Notes under the pieces: generated by a model
Told to the model about the DNA's origin: nothing
What the model saw: the letters and a program-made list of their open reading frames with translations, nothing else
Database searches by the model: none
Origin: Hanleya hanleyi
Lineage: Eukaryota > Mollusca > Polyplacophora > Lepidopleurida > Hanleyidae
Assembly (NCBI GenBank): GCA_036873755.1
Contig: JAVTVY010051596.1
Location: 1-64,000, forward strand
Direction: 5' to 3'
DNA: 64,000 bases
Made by a program: the position numbers and the translations under genes
In this document: piece after piece, positions 54,800 through 64,000 of the stretch
How positions within the stretch are numbered: position 1 is the stretch's first letter
Layout of the letters: the number at the start of each line of letters is the position of its first letter

Positions 54800-55900
54800 T
54801 TAGTTAACATGGTCACTAAATCTTAAACAGTCATCAATTTTGACACCTAGATATTTAATATTTTCACATTGAGAAATAGTATTATCACATAGGTTCAGTT
54901 CCAGGTTCGTATCCATATTTCTTTTCTTAGATTGTGTGCCGATCAACATAGCATTCGTTTTCTCGAAATGTAGGCTTAATCTATTAGCACGTAGCCACGT
55001 GTACACATTAGACAAATCCAGCTGGCTTTTTGCTTTGACAATTGTAATGTCTGAATTAGCATAATAAATGGCTGTATCATCAGCGTACAGATTCGATTCA
55101 CAGTGATCTAGGCAGCAGGTAATATCGTTGATATACAATAAGAATAACAGGGGCCCTAATACCGACCCCTGTGGGACACCCATGTTAACAGTTCGAGGCG
55201 TAGACATGAAATCATTTGCTATCGTCACTTGCTGTCTATTGCACAAGAAGCGTTTAAACAGATTTGTACAATGAAAACCATAGAAATTTAATTTGGAAAG
55301 AAGAATGCTGTGGTCGACTGTGTCAAACGCTTTACGTAAGTCCAAGGCAACCATACTTATGAGCTTACCTTCATGGATTTTTTCATAACAATACTCGGTC
55401 AACCTATGCAAGCTAGTTTCGGTGGAGTGACCTTTTCTGAACCCAGCTTATGAATCATTCAATATGCCATGTTCCTGAATGAACTCGTACATTTGTTCAT
55501 GAATAATTTTCTCTATGAGTTTAGAAAAAATTGATAAAATAGAAATAGGTCTATAATTGTTGGGGTCCGTTTTTGCGTTTGACTTATGAATAGGCGAGAC
55601 CCGTGCAGTTTTCCATTCCTGAGGGAACTGACCGGTAGACAGACATATGTTTATTATTAAGGTCAGACTACTTGAAATACCTGGGACTGCTATTTTAAGA
55701 AGATTGGATTGTTAATTATCCAGCCCAGTAGCTGTTTTGAGTGATAAATTCACAAGCCGTTTCAAAATATTTTCTTCACTAACCGAGTTAAAATTGAATG
55801 ATGGGAAAGGGTTAGGAAACATTCTATGTGAATAGTCGACAGGGGATATGGCGACAGATGGAATTTTGTCAGCTAATTTTTTCCCCACATCAATAAAAAA
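54800..55900 (-). pseudogene. LINE reverse transcriptase
   Basis: From ~55900: LADKIP..., then QEWKTARVSPIHKS and DPNNYRPISILSIFSKLIEKI (motifs 1-2), a TAA just before AGFRKGHST, then a long open frame: MVALDLRKAFDTVDH (motif A, catalytic Asp), NMGVPQGSVLGPLLFLLYIN (motif B), NLYADDTAIYY (motif C, catalytic DD), LHFEKTNAMLIG and IKYLGVKIDDCLRFSDHV (thumb). Catalytic residues are intact. Inactivated by the TAA near 55446 and one at 54800-54802. CR1/L2/Rex-type in motif wording. Confidence 0.88.
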
Positions 55901-55906
55901 TGAATT

Positions 55907-56037
55907 AATTACAAGCGTCTAGTCCGTCATTCATAATCCAGCCGTCGTCCATTAGAGAATATCCGCGTCCATAATCCAAAGACCTATTTCATTTTCCACA
56001 TAGCAGTATTAGCACCAAATTCAAAAAGACAATCATA
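55907..56037 (-). mobile_element. ~130-bp truncated copy of the 45-kb retroelement
   Basis: On the minus strand this reads GACTAGACGCTTGTAATTA at its 3' end and matches 45305-45433 almost base for base. It interrupts the LINE ORF between IADIL and NSFFIDVG. The 5' junction shares ATACTATG with the source, suggesting microhomology. It is an extreme 5' truncation with the same 3' end as the 597-bp copy, so the 3' end is the fixed end of the element. Confidence 0.8.
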
Positions 56038-56548
56038 GTATATCAGCAATTCCAATAGGGGAATTACACATTTCTCCATTGATCTCTAGACCGGAAATAC
56101 CGTTTCTCTCTGATTTTTGAGGTAACAACTCTTTCAGCAATTTCCACTTTCCGGACATATTGCCCGCGTTGCTTTCAATTTCGGATGTATAATAATTACT
56201 TTTGGCATCTCTCTCGAGAGAAGTGACTTTGTTTTTGAATTTCTTGTAGAGATCAAAGGATTCCGGTCTATTGGTCATGGTGGCATGGGTGTGGTAGGCA
56301 TCTCTTATCTCCTTCCAGCTGTTAATTTCATCATTATGCCATTTAGGTTTAGGTTTGCCCACTCGAAAACGTTTCAAGGGAACAAATTCATTTGCCACGT
56401 TATCAAAAAGTGCTTTCCAGGCAAACCACATATCGTCTATGTCATCAAAGGTTTCAATGATATGCCATGGTACTAACTTTAGCGCACTCAAAAAAGCATT
56501 ACAATCCATTTTTTTTTTAATTTCTCCCATAAATGTATTTATGCTCAT
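56038..56548 (-). pseudogene. LINE endonuclease-RT linker region
   Basis: ~170 codons corresponding to the segment between endonuclease and RT: W- and K-rich, with KPKPKWHNDEINSWKEIRDA (the PWWnxE-like block common in these LINEs), YKKFKNKVTSLERDAK, YYTSEIESN and KWKLLKELLP. It ends at PIGIADIL, where the ~130-bp retroelement fragment is inserted; the frame continues beyond it with NSFFIDVGKKLAD. A charged linker, no catalytic role. Confidence 0.75.
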
Positions 56549-56642
56549 TTCTTACCGCCTTTTTGCCAATAATAATAAAAATCAGCCACACTAACTAAAG
56601 CAACACCGCTAGTGTAACAATTGGGATCCGAGTTGGAGAATG

Positions 56643-57728
56643 TCAGATCGATACATGTTTCAGATCTGGCGGATATTCGAGTAGGTTGTCAATAGTCTGT
56701 ACAAAGCCATAGTTGTTAGCTATAGTGTCAATATTTTCTGTTTGAGCATTATCCTTATTCTTGAAATAGTCTAAGTTAAAATCGCCTGTGACATAGCACT
56801 TTGATTTGGTGAAGTCAGGTTTCTGGAAAAGCGATTCAAGATGTGTGGAGAAAGTACAATCAGATCCAGGATGACGGTAGAGGGCTGTTACAATAAACGG
56901 TTTAGCCTTTCTCTTGGATACTTCCAGGGATAGGCACATCAAATTTACATCGTCAAGATCTGATCGAGGTTTGTAACATAGTCCAGTTCTAATATATATT
57001 CCCACTCCTTGTAATCCAATAAAATTGATATTGTCTTTCCTTTCAAAACTATAGTTAGGGATATTTACAGCGTTGTCGGTAATAGACCCATTCTGTGTGA
57101 CCGTATCGGTCACGGTTTGCAGATGATAAACCAGTCCCCCTTCACCTGTGTTAATATGGGCAATTTTTAGTCCATTAGATTGTTTTAAAGTCTCTGTCGA
57201 GTTCAATATGGAGCGTCTGTTCCCACTGACATCGGGATGCTGCGGTGACAAGGCTGGGGGCGAACGAAAATCAGAATCACCGGATTCGAAAAATGAGTCA
57301 GTAAACTGATGAGGGGTACAATATGGGCAATACCAGTCTAGAGTTTTGTCCTCTACATACCTTCCATACGACGTACGGTCAATATTTACACAGTTTGCAT
57401 GCAACCAGCTATCACATATATCACATGCTATACCCCTCTGGTTGCTCTTGACTGGTCTGCCACATTGGCCACATGGACATTTCACAGGTCCAGGATTAAT
57501 ATTTACATCTCCCGATAATAGCAGATGTGTACGCAGAAAGAAATTTGATGTACTTTTCTTCAGGGGGACATTCGGAAAATGATGCGCGGCCACACAGGTA
57601 TCGCAGTACACTCCTTGTATGGCCAAACTGCTATTTAAATCGTGCGGCACTGCAAATACAGATAGTCGGCCAGTGGCGTAACTGACCAATTTCGTGCTGT
57701 TCAAAGCTTGTGATACCATTTTGGGCAA
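56643..57728 (-). pseudogene. LINE ORF: 2A-like leader, PHD finger, damaged endonuclease
   Basis: 361 codons from ATG 57728. Residues 1-72 are a hydrophobic and basic leader. Residues 73-81 are GDVNINPGP, a 2A-type motif (canonical D-V/I-E-x-N-P-G-P; here Asn replaces Glu). Residues ~84-140 form a PHD finger: CPCGQCGRPV, CDICDSWLHANC, WYCPYC. A Ser/Pro-rich linker follows, then the endonuclease from IAHINTG, with VGIYIRTG, ALYRHPGS and TGDFNLDY (Asp-Asn). The stretch between HLQTVTDTV and NGSITDN lacks the segment that carries the catalytic Glu in relatives. The final SDH region lies beyond the stop. DNA-nicking activity is therefore lost; RNA/protein binding by the finger might remain. Confidence 0.85.
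57486..57512 (-). promoter_or_regulatory. 2A-like translational recoding motif
   Basis: Codes GDVNINPGP at codons 73-81 of the LINE ORF, preceded by the HLLLSGDV-type hydrophobic stretch usual for 2A sequences. Such motifs make ribosomes skip the Gly-Pro bond and have been described in APE-type LINEs of sea urchin, amphioxus and molluscs. Asn in place of the usual Glu may weaken it. Cleavage here would release the leader from the PHD/endonuclease polyprotein. Confidence 0.6.
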
Positions 57729-57780
57729 ATATATGTATTTGGGCTTAAAGTTTGGGTTACAGGTTCAGATTTATTTCCTA

Positions 57781-59678
57781 TGTCTTAAACACAATGAAAA
57801 GAAAAATGTTTCTTCAAGAAAAAAAACTTAATTTTATTTTTCTTAATCAATAAGGGTATTTTACGAAAATTTATCTCAATTACGAAATACCAACAATACT
57901 TTTTCTTAAACATGAAACATATTATTTCTCAAACAAGAAACGTATTACTTCTCAAACACGACAATGATATTTAAAAGGTCTAATTTCAGAAAAATATTTT
58001 GCGTGGCTCTCACTTTTTTCTTACTTTCATAGTTTGTCTTAGGTAAGATAGATATCAAGTTATAAGAGAAACTAAGAAATTAAGAAAAACTGAGAAAAAT
58101 AGCAAGAGCATGGCAAGATATTTTCTCCCAATTAAGATGTCCTGCCGGAAACAAGAATAGCGTAGAAAATTTAACAAGATATTGGGGGGAAATTATACAT
58201 CAGGTACACTCTAAGAAATTGACGTGATAAAACCGTAGAATTATACGGTAGCCCGCCGTTATTTGCACAATACCGTCAGGCCCCGTATCTTGTTCGCATA
58301 ATACGGTCAATTACTGTAAGTTGATTCATAATACGGTTAGCACCGTAAAGATGCAAAACAAAGGGAGATCACAGAGTTTGAGCTCATATTTTGAATTGGA
58401 GTGAATTTGAATTCAAGGAGTGGGATGATTACATATTGAAAATAAAAATACCAAATATATTGAGAAAAAAAATCCTATCTCCTCGATCATGTCGGCATGT
58501 AGTCATGGTCATGGTGAATAAATGTTGAGTCGCCTGTTCCAGGCCATAACAAAAAAGAAGAAAAAGAAGAAAAGTTAGAATTATGCCAGTAATTAGCATT
58601 CTCCCATTGTCCCAGTTTATATATCTAACAGTAAGAGAAATACAATGTGATGTCATGTGAGGCTATAAGAACGAAATACTGCATCTGGTTTTGTTGCGAC
58701 TTTATGGGAAGAAAGACACACCGCGAGAGCACTGCAAGCAGGGACAGTAACTCTGGGAGCCAGAATAAGAAGGGAGGTAACCGATCTTTCTGCGAGGCAT
58801 CTTGGGATAGAATCCGGGTTACTAACCAACTACGGGCGCGCCTTTTTCAGTTGTTTGTTGATTGCGTTTCCTACAAATTTATTCGAATTTCCAGTTCTAA
58901 ACTCCACATCTACTAAAATAAGCCCGTTTTCAAGTACGTAAGTCATGTAAGTGGTATTATATTCTTACATTGCACTACTGGGAAGTCATTTGGAACCAGT
59001 CAAACTAATTTCATTCCAACCGAAAAAAATCCTTTGTCTTGTATCGAACAACAACATTAACAAAAACAACAAATCATGTGCTTTTGATACAGTGCCCCAC
59101 CAGTCATAAGAAGTTTCGTTTATTTGCTGGTCAATTAGTTAGAATTTAGTAGTTATTATTTAGAGTTCAAAATACTGACAGTTGTTTAGTCGCAGTGTTT
59201 ATATACAGTGAGTAGAGACACCCCCCACCCCACCTCCCGCCCCATTCCACGAATTTACATTTTTCGTAATTCCAGTGTCACGCTTTCCTCTTTGCTTTGG
59301 GTATTCTAAAATAATGCTTATTTATGAGCACCTGCTCACCAAAAAATCGAAGTAGCACTGTAGATTTTTTTTTCATTAATTTTATTTCCCGGATTGTTTT
59401 GAACTGTTGAACCGAACTGATTCAACATAATTTCATAAGTGTGTATTCGGGACCGTGCCAATCATGTTGAATGCATTTTCTGGAACTCTTCCTGCTTCAG
59501 CTCTCTTGAGGTGACATCCTGACTTTGCATTTTTTCAAATGTCGCTTGCCCAGTTTGAAATTTTTGAAAATTTTATTTATTTGGGTGCCAATTGTTCTCA
59601 CAGCCATGGTGTCTTAGAGATCTTCTCATTTTCTTCTTTTTTTTCTTCTCTTTTTTTCCATGATACCTTTCTTATGGC
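57781..59678. other. No recognisable gene; low-complexity and ATACGGT motifs
   Basis: 57785-58140 is A-rich with repeated CTTCTCAAACAxGAAA-type words. 58215-58345 holds six ATACGGT/ACCGTA words in both orientations, possibly a small transposon end. A pyrimidine-rich stretch at 59620-59665 precedes the zinc-finger frame. No protein-coding signal. Confidence 0.4.
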
Positions 59679-59756
59679 ATGATAATTCTTGTTCTGGGTT
59701 TCCTTGTGTCGGTCGCACTTACATCCACATATCAGTACTTTAACTTTCATGGCAGC

Positions 59757-60350
59757 ATGGATAAGTATAAGTGTCAGTTATGTGATCATTCAGCAAATAC
59801 ATTAAAACGTTATGTTCTTCACTACAGGTTTCATGGAAATGTTGTAAACTTTCGTTTCCCATGTCCCTTCGAAAGGTGTGTTCGAACCTTCTCATTGTAT
59901 TCATCCTTCCGATCACATGTTCTTAGAGACCATGGAGATAAAAGCAGAAGGAACACATTGCTGTACAGAGATTGCACTACAACTATTTGTTGTGAGCAAA
60001 TAGACTGTGGCTGCACATCTGCCGATGTGAAAGAATTTATCAGTCACTTTCGAACATATCTGGGTAACAGCCAGCCTGTTAAATGCCCATTCACAGATTG
60101 TGGCACCCAGTTCAAGAAGAAGAGTTCTTTTACAGCACACCTAAGTAGGAAACACAGAAGCTACAATATATTTAACGTATCCAGTTCATTTATTCAGTCC
60201 TTTGATACACACAAGAGTGACGAAACTGGAACAAGTAACCCAAACCATTCCGATTCTGTAGAATCAGACAATTTTGAAGATGCATTGAGCTCTGATCACG
60301 AAATTGACTTAGATTTTGATAGTCAGTTTTTGAAAACCTTAGCTTTGTTC
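59757..60350 (+). pseudogene. C2H2 zinc-finger protein, 3'-truncated
   Basis: MDKYKCQLCDHSA is the likely start (the frame extends 26 codons upstream, but that part is hydrophobic and lies next to an AG acceptor at ~59736). Four finger-like units follow: YKCQLC...HYRFH; FPCPFERC...HVLRDH; a degenerate CCEQIDC...HFRTYL; and VKCPFTDC...HLSRKH. Then come an acidic Ser-rich tail and DSQFLKTLALFYL, where the ~172-bp satellite takes over. The layout (three to four fingers, then an acidic tail with a FLxxLALFYL helix) matches a multicopy family I recall from fish, cnidarian and mollusc genomes, always uncharacterised and probably carried by a mobile element. Truncation removes the rest. Confidence 0.7.
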
Positions 60351-61740
60351 TATTTGTCCCCCGCCGCAACGCGGCCGGGGACTTTAAAATGGTTCTTGCT
60401 TCTATGTGTCCGTGCATGCACGGACATGTCCGTGCAAATACTTCGTAAGCAATAACTTCTAAATGCTTTGTCGAATTCCTCCGAAATTTGGCATCTGCAA
60501 TTCTTTGCGACAAGACGTCTATTGGTATTACGTTTCAGCAAGATCCGCCTGTAGGTGGCGCCACTGGGGTCTTGCTTCTATGTGTCCGTGCATGCACGGA
60601 CATGTCCGTACAAATACTTCGTAAGCAATAACTTCTAAATGCTTTGTCGGATTCCTCCGAAATTTGGCATCTGCATTCTTTGCGACAAGACGTCTCTTGG
60701 TATTACGTTTCAGCAAGATCCGCCTGTAGGTGGCCCCACTGGGGTCTTGCTTCTATGTCCGTGCAAATACTTCGTAAGCAATAACTTCTAAATGCTTTGT
60801 CGGATTCCTCCGAAATTTGGCATCTGCATTCTTTGCGACAAGACGTCTCTTGGTATTACGTTTCAGCAAGATCCGCCTGTAGGTGGCGCCACTGGGTCTT
60901 GTTCCAATCATTAGTGCATGTCCGTGCATGTCCGTGCAAATACTTCGTAAGCGATAACTCCTAAATGCTTTGTCGGATTCCTCCGAAATTTGGCATCTGC
61001 ATTCTTTGCGACAAGACGTCTCTTGGTATTACGTTTCAGCAAGATCCACCTGTAGGTGGCGCCACTGGGGTCTTGCTTCTATGTGTCCGTGCATGCACGG
61101 ACATGTCCGTGCAAATACTTCGTAAGCCATAACTTCTAAATGCTTTGTCGATTCCTCCGAAATTTGGCATCTGCATTCTTTGCGACAAGACGTCTCTTGG
61201 TATTACGTTTCAGCAAGATCCGCCTGTAGGTGGCGCCACTGGGTCTTGTTCCAATCTTTAGTGCATGTTCGTGGATGTTCGTGCAAATGCTTCATAAGCG
61301 ATAACTCCTAAATGCTTTGTCGGATTCCTCCGAAATTTGGCATCTGCATTCTTTGCGACAAGACATCTGTTGGTATTACGTTTCAGCAAGATCCGCCTGT
61401 AGGTGGCGCCACTGGGTCTTGTTCCAATATTTAGTGCATGTCTGTGCAAATACTGCGTAAGCGATAACTCCTAAATGCTTTGTCGGATTCCTCCGAAATT
61501 TGGCATCTGCATTCTTTGCGACAAGACGTCGCTGGTATTACGTTTCAGCAAGATCCGCCTGTAGGTGGCGCCACCGGGTCTTGTTCCAATCTTTAATGCA
61601 TGTCCGTTCATGTTTGTTCGAATCCTTCGCGAGCGATAACTTTCGAACAATTTGTCGGATTTCTTCGAAATTTGGTAAATGCATTCCCTGCGACAAAACA
61701 CCGTTGGTGATGCGTTTCAGCAAAATCCACCCGGAGGTGG
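60351..61740. repeat. ~172-bp satellite array
   Basis: Eight units anchored on GCGACAAGACGTC at about 60506, 60681, 60834, 61007, 61181, 61354, 61517 and 61689 (spacing 153-175). Each unit runs TCGGATTCCTCCGAAATTTG, TTACGTTTCAGCAAGATCCG, CCTGTAGGTGGCGCCACTGG. Units 1, 2 and 5 carry a perfect 20-bp palindrome, TGTCCGTGCATGCACGGACA (60407-60426, 60581-60600, 61083-61102); the unit before 60834 lost it and is ~20 bp shorter. The array cuts off the zinc-finger ORF. Confidence 0.9.
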
Positions 61741-62560
61741 CGCCACTAGAGTTCATTCCATTATTCCATGCTGCAAGTGATAACTTTCTGGGTAACATGA
61801 GAAACGTTGCAGCTCATCGGATTCTTCTCAAATTTGGCATGCATTTACCATGACAGGAGCTGTTGCTTGGGATTGCCTTTCGCTCACTTGCACTCACAGG
61901 TGGCGCCACCTGGTGGCAACATCACAAATTCGTTTCTGGGTAATAACTTGAGAACTGACCTGTGACCATAGGATTCTTCTCAAATTTTGGAAGAATGTAC
62001 CGTGACATAAGATGTCGCTTGATAATGCATTTCACTGACTTGCGCCTAGAGGTGGCGTCACCTGGTATCAAAATCTAAATTTGGTTTCTGGGCAATAACT
62101 TGAGGACCCTCATCGGATTCTTCTCAAATTTGGTATGCAGATGTCCCCACGATACCATGTTCCTTGGGATTGTATTTTTCCCCGCTTCTGCCTACAGGTG
62201 GCGTCTCCTGGTGGAAAAATTTGTTTCCGGGCAATAATTTGGCAACTGCTCATCAGATTATTCTCAAATTTTGTATTCATATGTGACCCGCCCCAAATAA
62301 CATGAACACCGGTGGGTATCTAGTACCGGCAATAACTTGAGGACCCCTCTTCAGAGTCTCAAAGTTCATATGCCGATACCATGACATGAGATGTCATTTG
62401 GGATTGTGTTTTGCCTGCTTGCACCTACATGTACAGGTGGTGACTGCTTGTGGCAAAGTCTAAATTTGGTTTCTGGGCAATAGGTTGAGGATGCCTTCAT
62501 ATTCTTGTCAAATTTAGTTTGCAGATAATATGCCATGAGTTGTCTCTTGGGGTTGCATTT
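61741..62560. repeat. Degenerate satellite continuation
   Basis: Five more decayed units (about 61800, 61970, 62110, 62260, 62380-62500) keep GATTCTTCTCAAATTTGG, CATGACAxGAGxTGTxxCTTGGGATTG and GGTGGCGCCACCTGG. The wording approaches that of the 2.2-kb satellite (TCTCAAATTTGGTA...GGCCACC), suggesting the two satellites are distant relatives. Confidence 0.7.
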
Positions 62561-64000
62561 CAGTTACATAATTTTCATGCTACATGGTAAAGAAAATATA
62601 TTACAGTAGCAATCAACATTCAGTCAGCCATTCGGAGTTGATCTCAAAACCCGGGAAGGTGGAAAGACCCCTCTGCTTCTTACGCCTGTGAAGTAGCTGT
62701 TGCCATCCTCATGAATATCTTCTGAAACCGACAGCGCTTATAAATATTGCTGCCATTTTGGCGGGGGACCTAGCATCCTCTGGCTGCTTGTTTTATAATT
62801 ATTTTGCTCTTCTAAAAGAGATTCGCTCTTTCACAATTCTCTTGCCGATTTGAACCAGTCCCGTCGAATCACTTTACGGCTTCTCCAATAACATTACGTC
62901 ATTAGGTATTTGCAGTTATGTCAAAACTGAATATATTACATGGAATGTCCAATATTTTTTCCGATTTTAAGGGAAACTAAAATCTTCCTTCCCAACGTTT
63001 CCCATATCGTCGATATCTACTGAAACTGAAGTTAATTCATTCGGCACAAATACTTTTTAAAGACGTGAATACCGTATTTCTATAGTAGGTCCCTGATCCC
63101 TTAGTAAAATTGTCAATTATACGTAATTCACAGCGGAAAGAAATCTCGCGTTCTTTATTACTTTTCATAGAAACATTTTAACCTACTAGGCGAAACCGCT
63201 AAAACACAAGAACCCCCTTAAATCACCAGCGGTCTGCCTTATTGTATAATATATTCTCCCCTAACGCACAATAATGCTTCACGGATGACGATACCATGTA
63301 GCGAATGATGCAAAATGTCAGTAAAATATATTATTACATATGGTTTAACATGCTCTGTGGAATCATAGTATACTGTACTTGTTCTACTAACCATTGACAG
63401 AAGCGGTTAATATGGATTTTATTCACTGCTGTACATGATGGAATATCAAATACCGGAGAAGACACAAAACAGAAAAATGCGGAGATATGGCTAATTATGC
63501 AGTTGAGTCTCGGTACTGTACTGTCTACAGAACCGAAACGCTGACTCGGTCAATCAAAAGTACGATACGAACAGATGATAATTCAGTAGGGCTACGTGTA
63601 TCGATTGGAACCCAGGGAATAAGCTCTTTAATGACGAAGCGGTCGAATTAGACAGCATTCATCCACCTCCATTAAGTCGAAATCTTCCGCAAAGAGCAAA
63701 GTTGCCCCGCGTCCGATATTAGATCATAACCTGGAAAGGCGCCATCTAAAAGATGTTTTAGCAAGCCTTTCTGCTCCAAGACCATACCATTTTTTGTCTC
63801 TTTTAAGGTCCGGACATGACCATTGTATGCTTTATATCACTACAAGTAAGACGGTATATGTCTTTGGTTTCGTCTGGCAGAGTCGCTTCGAGTACGTTCT
63901 TTGATCGATTGCGATGTCTGTTAGCCTACAATTTTCAGTGACGCCATTTTTGGTCCATCCAGAAAGCCTGTATATATGTTAACTATACTATTGGGCCAAG
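62561..64000. other. No recognisable feature
   Basis: No open frame above 60 codons with any domain, no tandem repeat and no RNA gene seen. The content of the last 1.4 kb remains unassigned. Confidence 0.5.

Larger units (their letters stand above)
54062..57780 (-). mobile_element. CR1/L2-group LINE with PHD finger and 2A-like motif
   Basis: Nearly full-length element on the minus strand. The 5' end lies near 57780. One frame holds a leader with a 2A-like motif, a PHD finger and the endonuclease; then come a linker, RT and C-terminal domain. The 3' end is AATAAACTGAAACTGAAACTG at 54062-54085, a short TGAAAC repeat instead of poly(A), as in CR1-like LINEs. It truncates the DIRS recombinase at 54061. 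Inactivating changes: endonuclease deletion, a small retroelement insertion (55907-56037), at least three stops and several frame changes. Confidence 0.88.

Noticed and set aside
59679..59756. N-terminal signal-like extension of the zinc-finger protein
   Set aside because: Hydrophobic start, but it lies next to a possible splice acceptor and the family start MDKYKCQLC is 26 codons later.
60190..61798. Minus-strand Arg/Cys-rich proteins
   Set aside because: They repeat with the ~172-bp satellite and have no independent support.
2044..62560. CRISPR arrays
   Set aside because: Tandem arrays here have no unique spacers, no short direct repeats of 23-47 bp and no cas genes; the DNA is eukaryotic.

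Overview
This window looks like animal nuclear DNA, probably from a marine invertebrate and most likely a mollusc. Genes are sparse and intron-split. Retroelements (DIRS, Ty3/gypsy, APE-type LINEs), tRNA-derived SINEs with a molluscan type of body and tail, long satellites and foldback elements fill most of the sequence. No bacterial-style operon, CRISPR array or intact single-copy gene with a nameable function was found. The phylum is inferred from remembered repeat sequence only.

Layout. 1-7.5 kb: a doubtful coding scrap, a 5S-rRNA-like sequence on the minus strand (668-787), a ~157-bp satellite (2.2-3.4 kb), two ~280-bp direct repeats (3.79 and 5.64 kb) around a GTGAGTAAGG-type minisatellite, and an inverted repeat with CRE palindromes. 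7.5-12.9 kb: a three-layer nest. A Ty3/gypsy pol (minus) was split by a DIRS element (plus, 8443-12179, with inverted termini and a TTC at both edges), which was itself split by a SINE (9398-9619, ~11-bp target duplication). 12.9-13.9 kb: a ~155-bp array whose every unit has a TGCGCATGCGCA palindrome. 13.9-16.1 kb: two compact minus-strand genes of a virus-like element. One is a C2H2 finger joined to an A32/FtsK-HerA-type DNA-packaging ATPase; the other is a second protein with the same kind of N-terminal finger. Short ACGCC-rich intergenic blocks lie beside them. Both genes are broken. 16.1-18.3 kb: foldback and inverted-repeat sequences.

18.3-37.7 kb: an old, diverged tandem duplication (first two copies offset by ~7.6 kb, third partial). 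It carries short exon-like blocks with good splice sites, tRNA-Val-like SINEs and two arrays of a ~70-bp unit. It appears to end in a plus-strand gene whose last two exons are readable (36921-37028, 37651-37710); its function is not recognised. 37.7-43.9 kb: mostly empty, with a SINE tail, an 807-bp giant palindrome with a 6-bp target duplication, and another foldback.

44.2-47.9 kb: a minus-strand LINE interrupted by a 597-bp 5'-truncated reverse-transcriptase insertion, then the endonuclease end of a plus-strand LINE. 47.9-51.4 kb: a 3.5-kb terminal-inverted-repeat composite with four GC-rich internal repeats. 52.9-57.8 kb: a second, internally deleted DIRS copy cut off by a minus-strand PHD-finger LINE with a 2A-like motif. 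59.7-60.35 kb: a C2H2 zinc-finger reading frame cut off by a ~172-bp satellite that runs, decaying, to ~62.5 kb. The last 1.4 kb is featureless.

Almost every coding region belongs to a mobile or virus-like element and is inactivated. The value of the window is in the insertion history and in the two finger-tagged virus-like genes.
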